Below are positions 50,700 through 61,114 of a stretch of 64,000 bases of DNA, one piece after another (the stretch's first letter is position 1; the number at the start of each line of letters is the position of its first letter). This DNA comes from Chromobotia macracanthus. Its lineage: Eukaryota > Chordata > Actinopteri > Cypriniformes > Botiidae. The stretch spans positions 10,812,001-10,876,000 of the forward strand of contig JAZGTH010000001.1 in NCBI GenBank assembly GCA_036877525.1. Direction: 5' to 3'. A program made the position numbers and the translations under genes. Below the pieces are notes generated by a model that saw nothing but the letters and a program-made list of their open reading frames with translations, was not told where the DNA came from and did no database searches.

Positions 50700-53600
50700 A
50701 GTGAAGAGTCTGTCTTTACCCGTTGCTGTAAACTTACAGTATGCTAATTATAACAGTTATTTGCAGACTAGTAATTGTCATTAACAAGTCATTGCTTGCT
50801 ACTTTGCACTATTTTTCTTTTATTTGTTAATATTACGTTTACTCATTTTTTTTGCTATTCTGTAATGTACCATACACAACAACTATAATAATGTTAATAA
50901 TGTTAATAAATATAGTAATAATATAATAATGTTCTGGTGAAAACATTGCACATTTTTCATTATGGAAATAAACAATGTTTAAAGATCTGTGTGTACATTT
51001 AAATCTGAGGATAGTCTCGGGAAATCAGGCTAACAATAAAATAGGTATTACTGGTCCAAATAGATGTTTTGTTCCTAACTCAGAGAGGAACTGTGTGTTG
51101 AGAGGAACAGATTTACTAGGTCATGGAGCCAGTTCAAAGCCCTCAGGTTCTCCCAGTGCCAGACGAATCCTGTCTGGCCTCCCTACCACACTGTGAGCAC
51201 ATATGCTCAACATGTGATGATAAAGCTGACCTTCTGTAGCAAGTAGTGCGGTTACACTTGTGTTACTCCATACATATAAGCACTTTAAGGGAATACCTTC
51301 AGCTCACTGCATATCAGTTTATAGAGGTTTGCCACTTATTTGACAGGCAGCATAGTACTTACTTTTGCTGGAGTTTTTACATGGACAGGGCAGTCCTAGC
51401 TTAGCGTAATTTAACATAAACTACCACCAAAGGAATAAAAATACTTTTAAAGAACTTATTCTACATTTAAATAAAAGATGTTTTAGCCAATTTAATTTTC
51501 ATCTAGTGTGCAAAGGGACTTAATATAGGGGTATAAATCCAGACCTAATATATAATTAATTTATTTTTATTTTTCTGCAGTGTGATGACATTACCATGCC
51601 CTCTCTTATTTACTTAGCCTGGGGGAGGCAGCCTTGGCAGCAGTTTCTATGTGTTTCCATTCAATTCATTGTACTTTATAATCTTTATTTTGGTTAAGTA
51701 ACAGCTCTTTACAAGTGAAGCTGTAGGCAGGAGGTAACCCCTGTCCTCCAGTCTAATGTCTTTGTCCTTCAGCCCCCCCCCCCCACCAATTCCTGTGTAA
51801 GATGAACGACACAATGTATGATTCACTTCTGGACACTCTGTTATAGATGTCTTTTAACTAGGAATAAATTCAGCATTTATATATATGGCTGTCCCATTAA
51901 TACAGTACACGGTGTCCTTTTAACTTTACTTAATTGTAAAGTGTGTAATTTTGCAACTGTCCCCCATCAAAGGTCTTGATCTTCTTGAAAATATCAAAAA
52001 CGATACATTACACTCTTTCATAATTTCGCCCTTTTAACCTAAATTTTCATGTGTAACCCTGTGTGACAGTTTAAATTAAAGCCCACATTTGCCCTGTTAC
52101 CTGTTCTGGAGTGTTTCTTGTGTTATTGTATATTTTGTAATTTTATAGAGTTCCCCATTCTATTTTTAAAATTAATTTTAAATGTTTGTTGTTAGTAAAT
52201 ATTTAAAACAGTTTTTGACACATATCTGTTGTAATTCCAAACACCATGGAAAATTAATAGAAAATAGCTATTTTATTTATTTTTCTAATAGAAAATAGGA
52301 AAAGAAATAAAATAGCTCATATAACATTTAGTTTGACTTTCTAAGTTGATTGTCAACTTTTTCTAGATCACCTTTCATTGATCATTTGTTGAAAAAGAAA
52401 GAAAACTAAACAACATTTTTAGGTGTTCTATTTATCGAAAGAAGCAAATAAAACAGCATTGCACACATAGCATTCTAGAGCCATACTGTGTGCACTGCAG
52501 GTCCATATATAATGTATGGTTTGCAAAACATTAAACCCTTATACTACAACCTATAACAGTACTGTCAATACAAAATACCAACAACAATTTAGGTTTATAT
52601 CTGGAATTTGTGTCCTAAATCCCACCATTTTCTGTAAGCTGAATGTTTAGTCATTTAACACTTGTGTTCACGTGTTCACTCTTGAAATGTCAACTTCTAC
52701 CAATAGTCAGATTCTCTATAGATAGAAAACACAAGTTGAACCTCTTTGCCTGATTAACACCTGCAAATGATACCTAAACTATGCCTGTGTCTCTGTTATA
52801 CACTTCAGCAGCTAGTTTTCTCCTATCACTTACACTTGAAGACACATGTTTTCATGAGATAAGGACAACAAACATTCCCTGCAGTAATTTCACCATAATT
52901 ACATTCCCAGCATAATATCTATATTACCATCATCTTTGCTAGCCATTCAACTGGGCCTGTCTATCTATACATGTCTTATATGAACCACGGGCCACAAATA
53001 AGTCCCTGACCTCTGATTGGTGGAATGCATTTCCCAGATGTTGACTGTAAAGGGACGGTAAATGAGATCATGAAGGCCAGCATCCACCCTCACAGTATCA
53101 GGACCGGCACAGATTGGTATTTCAGACGCCGGCGTTTCAACCGCATATGTCCTGGAAGTATATGCATTTAAATTGACCATATACACATAAAAAGTGCAAT
53201 TGAAAGTGACACCTACAACGTCAATACATAGACCACATCTTCAGGCCATACAGAAATATGTGGTTTTATTATTGTGGTTGGAGGTTTTCTATGTAATCCA
53301 AACCTTCCATTTTCTTTTATCAGCGCTTGGCTTCTTAAATGTGAGCTGAAAGACAAGGTTCAATGTTGGTGGGTTTGCAGGCAAATGAAAACAGATGTGT
53401 TCTTAAAAACATCTGGCATGGTGTGGATTAGTCCTTTGCTTTGGTTAGTTCAGGATGGCTAAAGCTTTGAAGTGCATTGGTGTAACAAGGAACAGGCCTA
53501 AACCAATAGACTTCAAGGGAAGGTCTTGATCTGAACTTCACTATTGTTCTGTTATCCCTAAATTCAATGCCATCACAGAACTCAAGCATACTGAAAAAAT

Positions 53601-54900
53601 GTTAATCTTCCCTTAAAATATTTAAGTTCTGTACAAAAATAAAACTTGGAAATCAGTTCTACCAAAGTTAAAGCAAATTTTGAATCATCCAGATTTGGAA
53701 TCTTTTGGAACTTTAATTGGCCAAAATACTGACAAAAGTACAATTATTAATATTCCCGGCTTGACTGTCAGTGAGAAATAAATAGGGCTTCATCTCACTT
53801 GAGTGGGGAGGGGCTGAACAGGTCATCTCAGACTGTGTGGATGCTGTGAAGGTTAATGCAGGAATTCTAACAGCAGAAATAAACAATTTGTGTCTGTCTT
53901 TACACATACTGTCATTATGCTGTGGAAAAGAGCCCAGCTGCACATCTTTTAAGTTAACTTGAGGACCAATTTTAGCCTTTTTACCTGGGCTGCTGTTTCT
54001 AATCTTCTTTTTTTGTACTGATTTGTCGTCGTCTCCAGTGAGTTCTTTTATTTTGCATACATCCTTGCCCGAGTGGGTGCTTTGTCTTGATTAGATCTTA
54101 TCTACCTTTCTGCACCACAAATTGATTTATGTCACTTTGCATTTACATAAGGTCTTGATATTTGCTATTGTACTTTCACACACTGGGCTTAGGTGACTTT
54201 TGTATCAGAATTGCGCTTTTAACCTTATGGCCTATGAAATTACCTGCATTATTCAAAGGCGCAGGATTACAGAATATTGTAATAAGCACCAAGGGTAAAC
54301 AATGACAAGTGAATCCAGGTTTACTGCAGTGGTTCTGCAATCAGGACAAGAAGAATGATTAAGAAGAAAAGATGAACAAACAACTATGTAAGACATATAT
54401 ATGTATATACATATATATATATGTGCTGTTTGATGGATAACCTTTATGGCTTAAGCCTCCTAGAGTTTAACTTAAGACCCATTTAATCATATATTCTATT
54501 TCCATTTATGATTTTCCATTTATGTTTTTAGTCACAAATGTCTTGAATCATATGCTCTGAGTAAGCTTTGCAGAAAGTAAAGTAAAGTAAAAAAGAAAGT
54601 AAAAAAGCTATAGCAGACAAATGTTAAAGATCAGATAGTAATGTGGAAACTACAATATATTTAACTATTAACTATAATACTATTTTACGTAAGCGTAACG
54701 TTACGGTTTCAGGCTGAAAACCTGCCTGTGTATTTGAGTGTTACATCGCATGCATGCTCATGACATTTAATATCTGTAAAATCGCTTTTGACATGATTAT
54801 CATTTTTGAACAGCTGCTTTCAATGTAATCGCCCTTTACCAAATTTCGGTTTTACCAAGATATATTGTACAACGTGTGAATTTGTGTCCTGGCAGATAGA
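50700..54900. other. Intergenic upstream of pik3r3, no gene recognised
   Basis: AT-rich, with a 12-base poly-C run at 51773-51784, a palindromic TA-rich tract at 54394-54422 and an AAAGT-rich tract near 54575-54605. No exon recognised. Confidence 0.4.
54394..54422. repeat. Palindromic TA/CA-rich tract
   Basis: Alternating 'CATATATATG' and 'TATACATATATATATATG' can fold on itself. Simple-sequence expansion. Confidence 0.75.
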
Positions 54901-54949
54901 AATTACGTCGCAATACGTTCATATCGCCGTGTTTCTTATCACGACCCCT

Positions 54950-55060
54950 TCATATAACAGGCAAGTTCCCAACTTTGTCCCACAGTGTCATAATCAGACA
55001 GCGGGGGCGTGGTCTCGACGTCACTCGGGCAGACTCGTGCTACAGCATTAGTCTGGCTGG
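54950..55060 (+). promoter_or_regulatory. pik3r3: Candidate pik3r3 promoter with GC box and CRE
   Basis: A GC box 'GCGGGGGCGTGG' lies at 55001-55012 and a near-perfect cAMP-response element 'CGACGTCA' at 55016-55023. Local CpG density is raised and there is no TATA box. It stands about 180 bases upstream of a strong donor (55206/55207), as expected for a first-exon promoter. The exact start site is not visible. Confidence 0.5.
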
Positions 55061-55206
55061 ATGTCTGACTCAGCTACGCAGGTTGTTTGGGGATACATTT
55101 AAATCGCATATTGTACCAGAACAGACTGTAAAATGCTTTATCATTCTGCTGGGTTTGGACTGCGTGCATCTTATGTTTTGGACGCTTTTGCTGAGTGCGA
55201 AAGGAG
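55040..55206 (+). other. pik3r3: Probable non-coding exon 1 of pik3r3 (5' limit approximate)
   Basis: 'AAGGAG|GTAAGT' at 55206/55207 is a consensus donor downstream of the CpG-rich promoter-like sequence. The next good acceptor is 'CACACCTGCAG' ending at 55583. The first coding exon of vertebrate p85 genes is likewise preceded by a non-coding exon. Exon start is estimated. Confidence 0.4.
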
Positions 55207-55583
55207 GTAAGTTATAGTGGGCAGTATCACGCGAGTCGGTTTCTGCACGTTGTACTAAACTTGGCACTGTCCCAGTCACGCGCTGTGAGTGAGACGTTGT
55301 ATTTATCTGCGTTGGACTGAAAGAAAGAGGTTACAATGCCATGCAGTATTGATCTTGCACGTATCTGTAATCGCAAGGATCTTAATTGCAATGTAAAAGT
55401 TACCCTTATGACGCAAGGATTGTAATTTAAATATGCATTAACTAAGAATTTATAAAACTAATTGTAAAATGAATGCTTTCAGGTTTTAAGGTCGTTATCA
55501 AGAAGAAGACCAAGGCTCTGCTCTGTCATTTAATAAATAAACTGGCACTGTCCATGGTAATATTTCTTTGACCACACCTGCAG

Positions 55584-56086
55584 ATGGACTAAAAGGGTAC
55601 TTCAATAAATGCTTAATTTCTGTCTGTGGACTAGTGCCAACACTGCAGAATTTCCCCACATCCCGATTCCAGGTCACAGTGTCCCCAAATTTATGCTACG
55701 ACTGTCATGCGCCCTCGCCCCTGTATTCATCCCTGGTTTCATGGGGCTGTGTGTGCTTCTGCAGTCTCTGATCCTGTTCTGTTTCTTGCTACAGAACACC
55801 AGGATTGTTAACAACCCCATAGTCTGATTTATTGGATTTGTACTATTATTTGTGAACCGAACCTAAAACGACGCAATAACGGCCTCTGCCCAGCCTATGG
55901 TAGTGGTGGAGTTTTAACCCCTGCAAGAAACTCAACTGAATGTTGAAAAGCTCTCAGGATTTAACTTAAGGACTTTCCAGCTGAGTTAGCACTCAGGATT
56001 TTACCCAAGGACTTACTGACCACATCCAGGTTTAAAATAAGCATAAAGATACAGAAAAACTCTTGAAGCTCATGTGAAAAGAAACC
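55584..56086 (+). other. pik3r3: 5' UTR part of pik3r3 exon 2
   Basis: An acceptor with a pyrimidine stretch ('TTTCTTTGACCACACCTGCAG', ending 55583) precedes 503 bases with no evident intron before the ATG at 56087. A later AG at about 56030 could be used instead. The leader holds a 72-codon upstream ORF, listed separately. Confidence 0.4.
55609..55827 (+). CDS. Upstream ORF in the pik3r3 leader, possible membrane microprotein
   Basis: A 72-codon ATG-to-TGA frame inside the presumed leader exon, ending 259 bases before the main ATG. The C-terminal half has a long hydrophobic segment ('VFIPGFMGLCVLLQSLILFC', about residues 40-59) with basic residues before it and 'NTRIVNNPIV' after it, as in a single-pass membrane peptide. 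The start context is weak (T at -3), and a second in-frame ATG at residue 29 is also weak. Human PIK3R3 has an annotated upstream ORF (P3R3URF), but I see no sequence match that would justify homology. It may be a translation-limiting uORF or chance. Confidence 0.25.
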   Translation: MLNFCLWTSANTAEFPHIPIPGHSVPKFMLRLSCALAPVFIPGFMGLCVLLQSLILFCFLLQNTRIVNNPIV

Positions 56087-56411
56087 ATGAGCTCTGACAG
56101 TTTCCAGTACCGTGCACTGTTTGAGTACAATCAAGAGAGGGGTGATGATATCTCTCTGCAGTCTGGAGATCTCCTCACAGTCGCTAAGACAGCTCTACTG
56201 ACACCCGATTACAAGGAGGGTGATGAAAAGTGCCCAAAGGGTTGGCTACATGGCACCAATGAACGCACTAAAGAGAAAGGCAACTTTCCTGGCACCTTTG
56301 TGGAGTATGTTGGGGTTGTAAGGGCGGGCCTCCCCTCAGGGAAACCCTGGCCAAGACCTGTACCCCCAACACCTGTAGGGCCTCAGCCCCCAGGGGCCCC
56401 TGCATCAGAGG
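56087..56411 (+). CDS. pik3r3: PI3-kinase regulatory subunit (p85 type), first coding exon: SH3 domain, gene continues off window
   Basis: Regulatory subunit of class IA phosphoinositide 3-kinase, which binds and restrains the p110 catalytic subunit and recruits it to phosphotyrosine sites. The exon encodes 108 codons plus one base and ends at 'GAG G|GTGAGT' (56411/56412), leaving phase 1. Residues 1-76 are an SH3 domain: 'FQYRALFEY' (ALYDY motif, residues 6-14), 'GDLLTV', 'KGWLHG' with the conserved Trp53, and 'GNFPGTFVEYVG' with Pro68 and Tyr74. A proline-rich linker follows (about 82-104). Start, length and motifs match exon 2 of PIK3R1/PIK3R2. Synteny with tspan1 and pomgnt1 points to pik3r3, although mammalian PIK3R3 (p55 gamma) has no SH3. 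The BH/RhoGAP, SH2 and inter-SH2 exons were not found before 64 kb, and neither was a p55-type first exon. Confidence 0.85.
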
Positions 56412-56535
56412 GTGAGTGTTTTTATATGTGTAATTCAGCAGAAAATCTCTGTGTTCACATAGAAAGTGTTTACACAGATATTTAAATAACAGTTTATTTA
56501 CCTATATTATATATTCTGTATAATATAAATATGTA

Positions 56536-56552
56536 ATATATATATATATATA
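56536..56552. repeat. (TA)n microsatellite
   Basis: Short alternating TA run in the pik3r3 intron. Confidence 0.8.
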
Positions 56553-58179
56553 CTGACAGTATATCCATCACAGAATAAAATATTACCACTTCACTAAAGC
56601 ATCTTTAATTCTATACCCTCAATCTTGAAAGCAAGCATAGCTAATTATCTCCTCCCTACATTAGGATTAGGCAGCACAACCCTGTAATAAAATGCTTCAC
56701 TTACATTTTGAGAACATTGTGTGTAAATCACAGAGCTGAAATAGGAACTTTACTTTACATTACTTCCTGTGCTGAATTTAGGGATCTATCATGGATTTGA
56801 ACGTCTCTGAAAAGCAATAAAAATCTGAAATGCTTACATAAATTCAGCCTCAAAGACTGTATTTAAAATGTTGTGTTAAGCTCTTTATGGGACCTGTTTT
56901 GCCCCTTGTTTGTGATCATGGTACAGTCTGCTTGTAGGGGTGTTCATATGCTAACTAGGTCAGACAGCCAACTCTGGTTGTTCCAACACTGCTGTTCTCT
57001 CCCTTATAGTCTAGGGTGCTTGTCTCTTTCACAGGGAGGTTTAGGTTGTCTTTATGGTATTTATGTGTTTCATTCTCTGTAGTTTCTCTGTAGTTGGCTT
57101 GCTGAGTCCATTTTGTTTCAGCCAAGGTGCAGAGATGATGATGAACAGCATAGCAAGCCATTCAAAGTGCTGGGAGAGGCAAAAACATGCAGTTCTCTTG
57201 AATAATTGATCACTGGTACATTGGATGGCTGACAGTCAGCCAATTATTAGACTCATCCTGTGCCAAAGGATCCTTATGGAACACTGGCAGAACACTTATT
57301 CTGATTGTAGGGAAATTTATGAGCCTTGCAAATTTAAAGTTTACTGGTCAGATGGGTCATTGTTGGGATGTGAAGGATCAAGAATTATAGTGAAAGCATT
57401 AATCTTGGAATACTTTCTTGGAACATTGAATAGGGAGCTATTGGTTGGCCCTAGCAGTGTTTCTAGATGGATGACAAAGACCAAAAACCTATTATATAGA
57501 TGTATGTGTAATGTCCAGTTTTTATATAATGTGTAATGTCCAGTTTTTGTATAAAGGCTGTATAGCAGGCTGCTGCAGAGACAAGAGATGGACAAACTAG
57601 ATTTCAAAAAATTATATAAAAGCAAAAACCAAACCAGCTTTTCTTTTTAATTGAAGTTTAAATTATTTCAGACTTCTAAGTTTTTCTTGTGAAATTTCTT
57701 ATCTTTTTCATGCTAATTTTACAGGACAGAGTTAATCAAACTTGAAACTTTGTGTGCAGTAAAAGACAAAAAATGTACATGGGCCTGTGTGCCCACTTAC
57801 CTACGTTCACATGTGTATGAATGGAAGTAAATAGAACACAAACTTTAGATGATCGGCCTCTTCACTAGTAAGTTGCACTCTTGATGAATGACCGCACACA
57901 GTGTTTGGCCACAGCTACGTGAAGGATTGAGTTGACCTTGGACTGCCATTGTGTTAGTCAGAAATGTCTTTGACAAATGAGACGACACAGCCAAGACCCA
58001 CTTAAGATTTGCATTCTTGCTCAGTGAGCATAGTAGTAGAAATGTCCCTGAGATGAGGGCCAAAACCACAAAAGCAGAGCGATCTTGAGTGTTTTTCCAC
58101 TGACGTCAGATCAGTGAGATCTGTACTCTTAGAAGTGTGCCTTACTACACACTAATTGGCCCTTCCGGAACATTTAGGA

Positions 58180-58262
58180 ACATTTAGGCTTTGTTCACAC
58201 TGTGAACAAATCTGATTTGGTTTTAGAGTCTGATCTCTAGGTCTGAATGTCCGCACTGTTAT
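58180..58262. repeat. Possible DNA-transposon terminal fragment
   Basis: 'GGCTTTGTTCACACTGTGAAC' (58189-58208 region) with 'TCTGATTTGG' and 'GTCTGAATGTCCGCACTGTT' resembles the ends of fish non-autonomous elements that start TTTGTTCACACTG. A matching second end was not located. Confidence 0.3.
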
Positions 58263-61096
58263 TTTTTTTGTTTAAGACAGTGTAGGCATTGTGTTGTCTC
58301 TACATTGTTTACATCAATACTATAATAACCATCGGCATGATGCTTAGGATGGAAAACTAGTAATTTTATCTCTCCTAACATTTATCATGACATCTTACTG
58401 CACTGCTCAACTCGCCTGGGCTCACAGGAGGACATAACGGAAAGAGGTATGTTACACATTTAGATATACAGTGTTTAAAAACTGCAAATGCCACATAGTG
58501 TTCTTTATTAGAAAAGGGGTGCATTCCAACAAGGGTCCAAACAATATTGCACACCTTGTATGATGCTTTTTGATGTCTGTCTGATCAAAACCTTTGTATC
58601 AAGCCCAGTGTCACTAGGTTAACATTTACAGAGTTTAATTTATTTTCCCACAACAAATAGTAATAAGGTGTTGCCTATTCTGACCTTATATTGGCTTCAG
58701 ATAATTGGAGAATATACAGGTCCAAGATTCACCATATAAGAGGATAGGCAGCTGCTTTGTGCATTAGCCTAGTTTTATAAGGTCAGCAACCACTTCATTT
58801 ATTTTCTGCTTTTTTCTCTGTTAACATCAGCAGAGGCATCATTAGCATTTTAGGTTACAACAAATTTTCTATAGTGTTACAGAAAGCAGTCTACTAAGTT
58901 CCATTTTATCTGCTAACAGCCGCATAGCATGTCTATCGCACATACAATCAGCTGTCAAGTGTTTGGCAGGCAAATCTTCTCTGCGGCGATGCCACGTTGC
59001 GTAGGTTTCTCTGTGTCTTATTCTCTTCTCTGTCACTGTGAATGGTTAATAACCTGACATGTTCAAAGGTAAGACTGAGGCAAAGTTCCACTTATTAGCT
59101 GTTCTCCAGCTTGTGAAAGACTGTCAAATCCTGCAATCTTCACTGTTACCATTATCATTTTTATTGACTCTGGGTCTAACTTCTTTGATCAGTGATGACT
59201 CCCATTTCTCAAAGGTCTCGTGCAGTCGTACGGTTGATGAGGGACAACCACTAATGCTACCATGCTCTGATCAAGCACGCAGTTATGTGCTAATAGGCAA
59301 GCCGGAGAGCAGCCAAGTAAGATTATTGTGTTCAGAATTATTTCTCCTGCTTCTGAAGACTCTTGTTGAGATAAAATTTTTTAGTGGCAGATAGACGAGC
59401 AGGTTTAGCATCATGGCCATATTTGTGGTTAGGCTTAATGAGGAACATAGCGAAGCTACTGCAAAGTGCCATCCTTCATAGATTATACTAAATGTTGTTT
59501 TCAACATTAGAAACATCCTCAGCGTTGCCATATATAAGGGCTGTGGATATTCAGTATCAAATGGTACTGTGCACTCCTCTGATATGAAATGACCCATGCA
59601 ATCCATGTCTGCAATCCATTATAACAAAACATGCAAAACAAAGCTGGAAGATGCATCAAATACAATATATTAAGACTGCTATTTAACAAGTACATAACAG
59701 AACAGTGTTCAAAACAATCTCCTTATCTTACCTCGGTTCAAAACAATAAGCTTATAATAATGTTTTATCATTTGAGTGGACGCGTCAGTTTTTCCAGAAA
59801 ATATCAGTTTGGCTTCATTTGACTTTAACATAGATAAGGAAAAGTATGTAAAGTAACCTGCAGTTTTATGGTTCAAACAGAGATGGCGGTAAAGACCCAA
59901 AAGTTGAATTTCGAATGTTGAAAAAATGTTTGAATATTGTTTGGTCAAAATGATTGTTATTCTAAATGAACTTATAAAAAATGCACCCTAATTACATAAT
60001 AAAAGCCATAGCGCCAAAAGCCCAACCCTAAATGGTATGGATTTGCTCCCACACCCTTCTCAAAGAAATACTTTGACTTGCCTGCTTTACTGTTGAAAAC
60101 CCTTATGTTTAAGGTTTAGTATTACGGGCTTCATTTATGGCCTTTGGCTACCACAGCTCTGCCTGATTTGTTCTTGTGTTAGTTCTTCATGTTCCCATGT
60201 GACAGGGAGGTTCAGACTCGGCCAAGACTTTGGCAGAACACTCGTTGGCTTTCACGTTCCTCTGCTTTGCTTCGTTCCACATTAGCTGCAAATGTGGTGG
60301 AGCAGTTTCAGATACGTAACCTTTTTAAAATCCGATTAGGACTTGGTAATTTTATAGCATCATGTCGGGTTCCTTAATCGAATGGCCTGCACAATCCAGG
60401 TGGATCTGGCCAATCAGCAGTGGCTATGATTCAAGAGCACAATAAAACTTAAAGACAGCTTTGAAATAAGCTGTACTGTGATGCTGTTGCAGATAATAGC
60501 TCAGGCTCCTATTCTGACAATTACGTCTCACTGCAGGTGAGGGTTTTATATTCCTACATAACAAAAGGCTGTTAACTCTAAAACGGTAATAGCTATGCCG
60601 GTGTTAGGAAATATGGTTAACCCTTGCGGTAGATGTTAGCAAGGATTTTGTGCTTATTCCCCCACGTAAAGTGCAGTTTTATTGTTTTGGAAAGAAAGAG
60701 CCTGTGTTTTAGATGGAAGTTTTATTTTAGATGAGCAGGGAAATTGATGGCTTACAAGCCAAAGCCTAGAGAACAGGTGATAAAACCATTGATGTTCTTG
60801 AACAACAGTAAGCTTTAAGTTAAATGGTAATTTGGATGGTTAAAAGAGGAATGGTATTTCAGTTTGAAAAGAAAGTTTCCATGTTACGGAAGACAATTGT
60901 GATTTATTTATTTATTTTTTTTTAAATACACAATTAAGCTATGTGGGTAAATGCAGAGTGCCATCTGGCTGTGGAGAATTAATGTGTTTGAATGGTCTGT
61001 GCCTCAAGTGAGTTGCCAGTGACCCCTGGACCTATACTTGTTAAATCACATATACCTGCCATGTATGTAGCAAAGCAATCATGAGGGCTTAAGGTC

Positions 61097-61114
61097 TATA
61101 TATATATATATATA
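61097..61114. repeat. (TA)n microsatellite
   Basis: Nine TA units in the pik3r3 intron. Confidence 0.8.

Noticed and set aside
54975..55217. 80-codon frame across the pik3r3 promoter and exon 1
   Set aside because: Crosses the predicted donor at 55206/55207 and the promoter motifs; no protein-like features.
59283..59606. 107-codon minus-strand frame in the pik3r3 intron
   Set aside because: No recognisable domain, no consistent splice sites, ordinary AT-rich composition.
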